A stretch of 6,962 nt of DNA from a bacterium (lineage in GTDB: Bacteria > Zixibacteria > MSB-5A5 > GN15 > FEB-12), in contig JAUXBJ010000089.1 in the NCBI GenBank assembly GCA_030619425.1, positions 1 to 6,962 on the forward strand. Reading direction: 5' to 3'. How positions within the stretch are numbered: position 1 is the stretch's first letter; every line of letters begins with the position of its first letter. The notes under the pieces are model-generated. The model made no database searches, was not told the DNA's origin, and saw only the letters and a list, made by a program, of their open reading frames with translations. The translations under genes were made by a program, and so were the position numbers. Shown piece by piece: positions 6,243 to 6,962 of the stretch.

Positions 6243-6276
6243 CAAGAGCCGTCACGCGGGGTCGCGTGACAGCACC
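6243..6276. repeat. Hairpin module D, copy 2
   Basis: GTCACGCG (6251-6258), loop GGGT, CGCGTGAC (6263-6270): a perfect 8-bp stem. As in the left array, D follows C. Confidence 0.85.
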
Positions 6277-6277
6277 T

Positions 6278-6300
6278 GTCAGGATCACAAGGATCCTGAC
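6278..6300. repeat. Hairpin module E2
   Basis: GTCAGGATC, loop ACAAG, GATCCTGAC: 9-bp perfect arms. Relative to E1 the changes in one arm are matched by changes in the other. Confidence 0.8.
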
Positions 6301-6312
6301 CTACAAGAGGAA

Positions 6313-6343
6313 GATGGATTCCCGCCTGCGCGGGAATGACGGA
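6313..6343. repeat. Inverted-repeat module A, copy 3
   Basis: ATTCCC (6318-6323), GCCTGCGC, GGGAAT (6332-6337). It is identical to copy 1 from GATGG through GACGGA. Confidence 0.85.
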
Positions 6344-6355
6344 GTCGCCGGGTGG

Positions 6356-6373
6356 CCCGGACTTCAGTCCGGG
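6356..6373. repeat. Palindrome G (CCCGGACT-TC-AGTCCGGG)
   Basis: Perfect 8-bp arms around TC, followed by TTTC. It could act as a weak terminator on the plus strand, but the T-run is only three long and no gene ends nearby, so I class it with the repeat modules. Confidence 0.6.
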
Positions 6374-6384
6374 TTTCATTCGAG

Positions 6385-6431
6385 TCATACCGAGCGCTGC
6401 TTTTGTCATACCGAGCGCAGTCGAGGTATGA
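6385..6431. repeat. Module H: truncated and complete copy in tandem
   Basis: TCATACCGAGCGC occurs at 6385-6397 and again at 6406-6418. Only the second copy goes on to close the stem, TCATACC/GGTATGA (6406-6431), around the core GAGCGCAGTCGA (6413-6424). The core is that of modules B and C, on the opposite strand. Confidence 0.8.
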
Positions 6432-6447
6432 AGTGGTAGGCTCCAGT

Positions 6448-6477
6448 TTCACCCTTCGGCTCCGCTCAGGGTGACAC
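6448..6477. repeat. Inverted-repeat module B, copy 3
   Basis: The core TCGGCTCCGCTC is at 6456-6467, with arms TCACCC and GGGTGA. It ends 10 bases before the start codon of the next gene, so it would lie in that gene's leader. Confidence 0.85.
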
Positions 6478-6487
6478 GGTTACGAAG

Positions 6488-6962
6488 ATGATTAGAACAA
6501 TTGTACTCATACTGGTACTGTCTATGACGGCACCGTCGCACGCGGCGTCGCTGTTGATTCCGATGGATGACGTCCAGACCGATCATCTCAAAGCGTACGG
6601 CGTCTGTTTCCGCGCCCTGGACAAGGGCTACCGTGCCGAGTGGTTGCTCAACTATCGCGGCGGCTCGTTCCTGATCGATGACGCTACGGAGTTGAGTGAC
6701 CTGTGTCTGCTTATGGGTGTCTCGGCAGAACGAATAACGTCCGGGCAGGTGGCGGATATCTATCGTCAGATCGAGGTTGAAAATATGGAGCGGGTCGAGC
6801 TTGAGAAAGCGCCCGTTATCGCCGTTTACTCTCCTCCCACCAACGAGCCCTGGGACGACGCCGTGACGCTCGCCTTGACCTACGCCGAGATCAAGTACGA
6901 CAACGTCTACGACGAGGACCTGCTGGCCGGGGCGCTCGAAGAGTACGACTGGCTGCACTGTC
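6488..6962 (+). CDS. Secreted protein of a family often labelled 'asparagine synthetase B' (N-terminal part, cut by window edge)
   Basis: An ATG at 6488 opens 158 codons that run off the window. Residues 1-20 (MIRTIVLILVLSMTAPSHAA) form a clear signal peptide, so the product is exported. The mature start SLLIPMDDVQTDHLKAYG, then EWLLNYRGGSF, LEKAPVIAVYSPP, PWDDAVTLALTYAEIKYD and EEYDWLHC, is what I recall from roughly 400-residue secreted proteins of Bacteroidota that databases label asparagine synthetase B. That name is doubtful, because an exported protein is unlikely to make asparagine with ATP, and no synthetase motif is visible here. Function is unknown. No good Shine-Dalgarno precedes the ATG (only GAAG directly before it), and repeat module B ends 10 bases upstream. 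The signal peptide is the main reason for this start. Confidence in a real gene is high, in the family moderate. Confidence 0.8.
   Translation, partial: MIRTIVLILVLSMTAPSHAASLLIPMDDVQTDHLKAYGVCFRALDKGYRAEWLLNYRGGSFLIDDATELSDLCLLMGVSAERITSGQVADIYRQIEVENMERVELEKAPVIAVYSPPTNEPWDDAVTLALTYAEIKYDNVYDEDLLAGALEEYDWLHC

Larger units (their letters stand above)
5845..6487. other. Right repeat array between protease gene and next secreted-protein gene
   Basis: After about 85 bases without clear content apart from GCGCAA/TTGCGC (5872-5877, 5894-5899; no T-tract), the gap holds R1 copy c, then modules B, a compound hairpin, A, F, E1, C, D, E2, A, G, H and B, ending 10 bases before the next start codon. 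Open frames crossing it are repeat sequence. No classical terminator for the protease gene is obvious. Confidence 0.8.

Noticed and set aside
6356..6376. Palindrome G as an intrinsic terminator
   Set aside because: Only three T residues follow, it is over 500 bases from the protease stop, and it resembles the other short-loop palindromes of the array.
2609..6477. Arrays as terminal inverted repeats of one or more insertion sequences
   Set aside because: No transposase gene lies between any pair of modules, and modules occur in the same orientation rather than as inverted ends.

Overview
The window looks like a chromosomal segment from an uncultured bacterium of the FCB/Zixibacteria type. This is inference from style: a secreted C25 (gingipain-like) protease ends in thrombospondin type-3 calcium repeats and a dockerin with the ISDLVYLVDYMF signature, and the partial gene at the right edge belongs to a secreted family I associate with Bacteroidota and relatives. 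No rRNA, tRNA, CRISPR array or complete insertion sequence is visible.

Layout. Three minus-strand genes occupy the left third: the N-terminal part of a calcineurin-like metallophosphoesterase (1-277), a small ACT-domain protein (627-1091) and a stand-alone PD-(D/E)XK nuclease-like protein with an HsdR-N-type C-terminal half (1362-2417). Each has a good Shine-Dalgarno sequence. The plus strand carries the C25-TSP3-dockerin protease (3085-5844), with a near-consensus sigma-70 promoter upstream, and the start of a second secreted protein (6488 to the window end).

Intergenic DNA. The two gaps flanking the protease (2418-3084 and 5845-6487) are packed with small inverted-repeat modules. Several recur in both gaps in the same orientation, and partly in the same order. 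A 32-nt repeat (R1) occurs three times, each followed about 20 nt later by a hairpin module. One 12-nt core, GAGCGNAGYCGA, sits inside hairpins whose arms differ, so the core is constant while the stems vary in a paired way. The left gap also holds the broken 3' end of another dockerin gene (about 2763-2927), with an in-frame stop inside the dockerin helix and a hairpin module at its left edge.

How the parts fit. The protease and the partial right-hand gene are exported and probably act at or outside the envelope. The dockerin and its nearby relic suggest a dockerin-bearing exoprotein set once larger than now. The nuclease-like gene has no visible methylase, specificity or helicase partner here. 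The least explained part of the window is the hairpin-module system between the genes.
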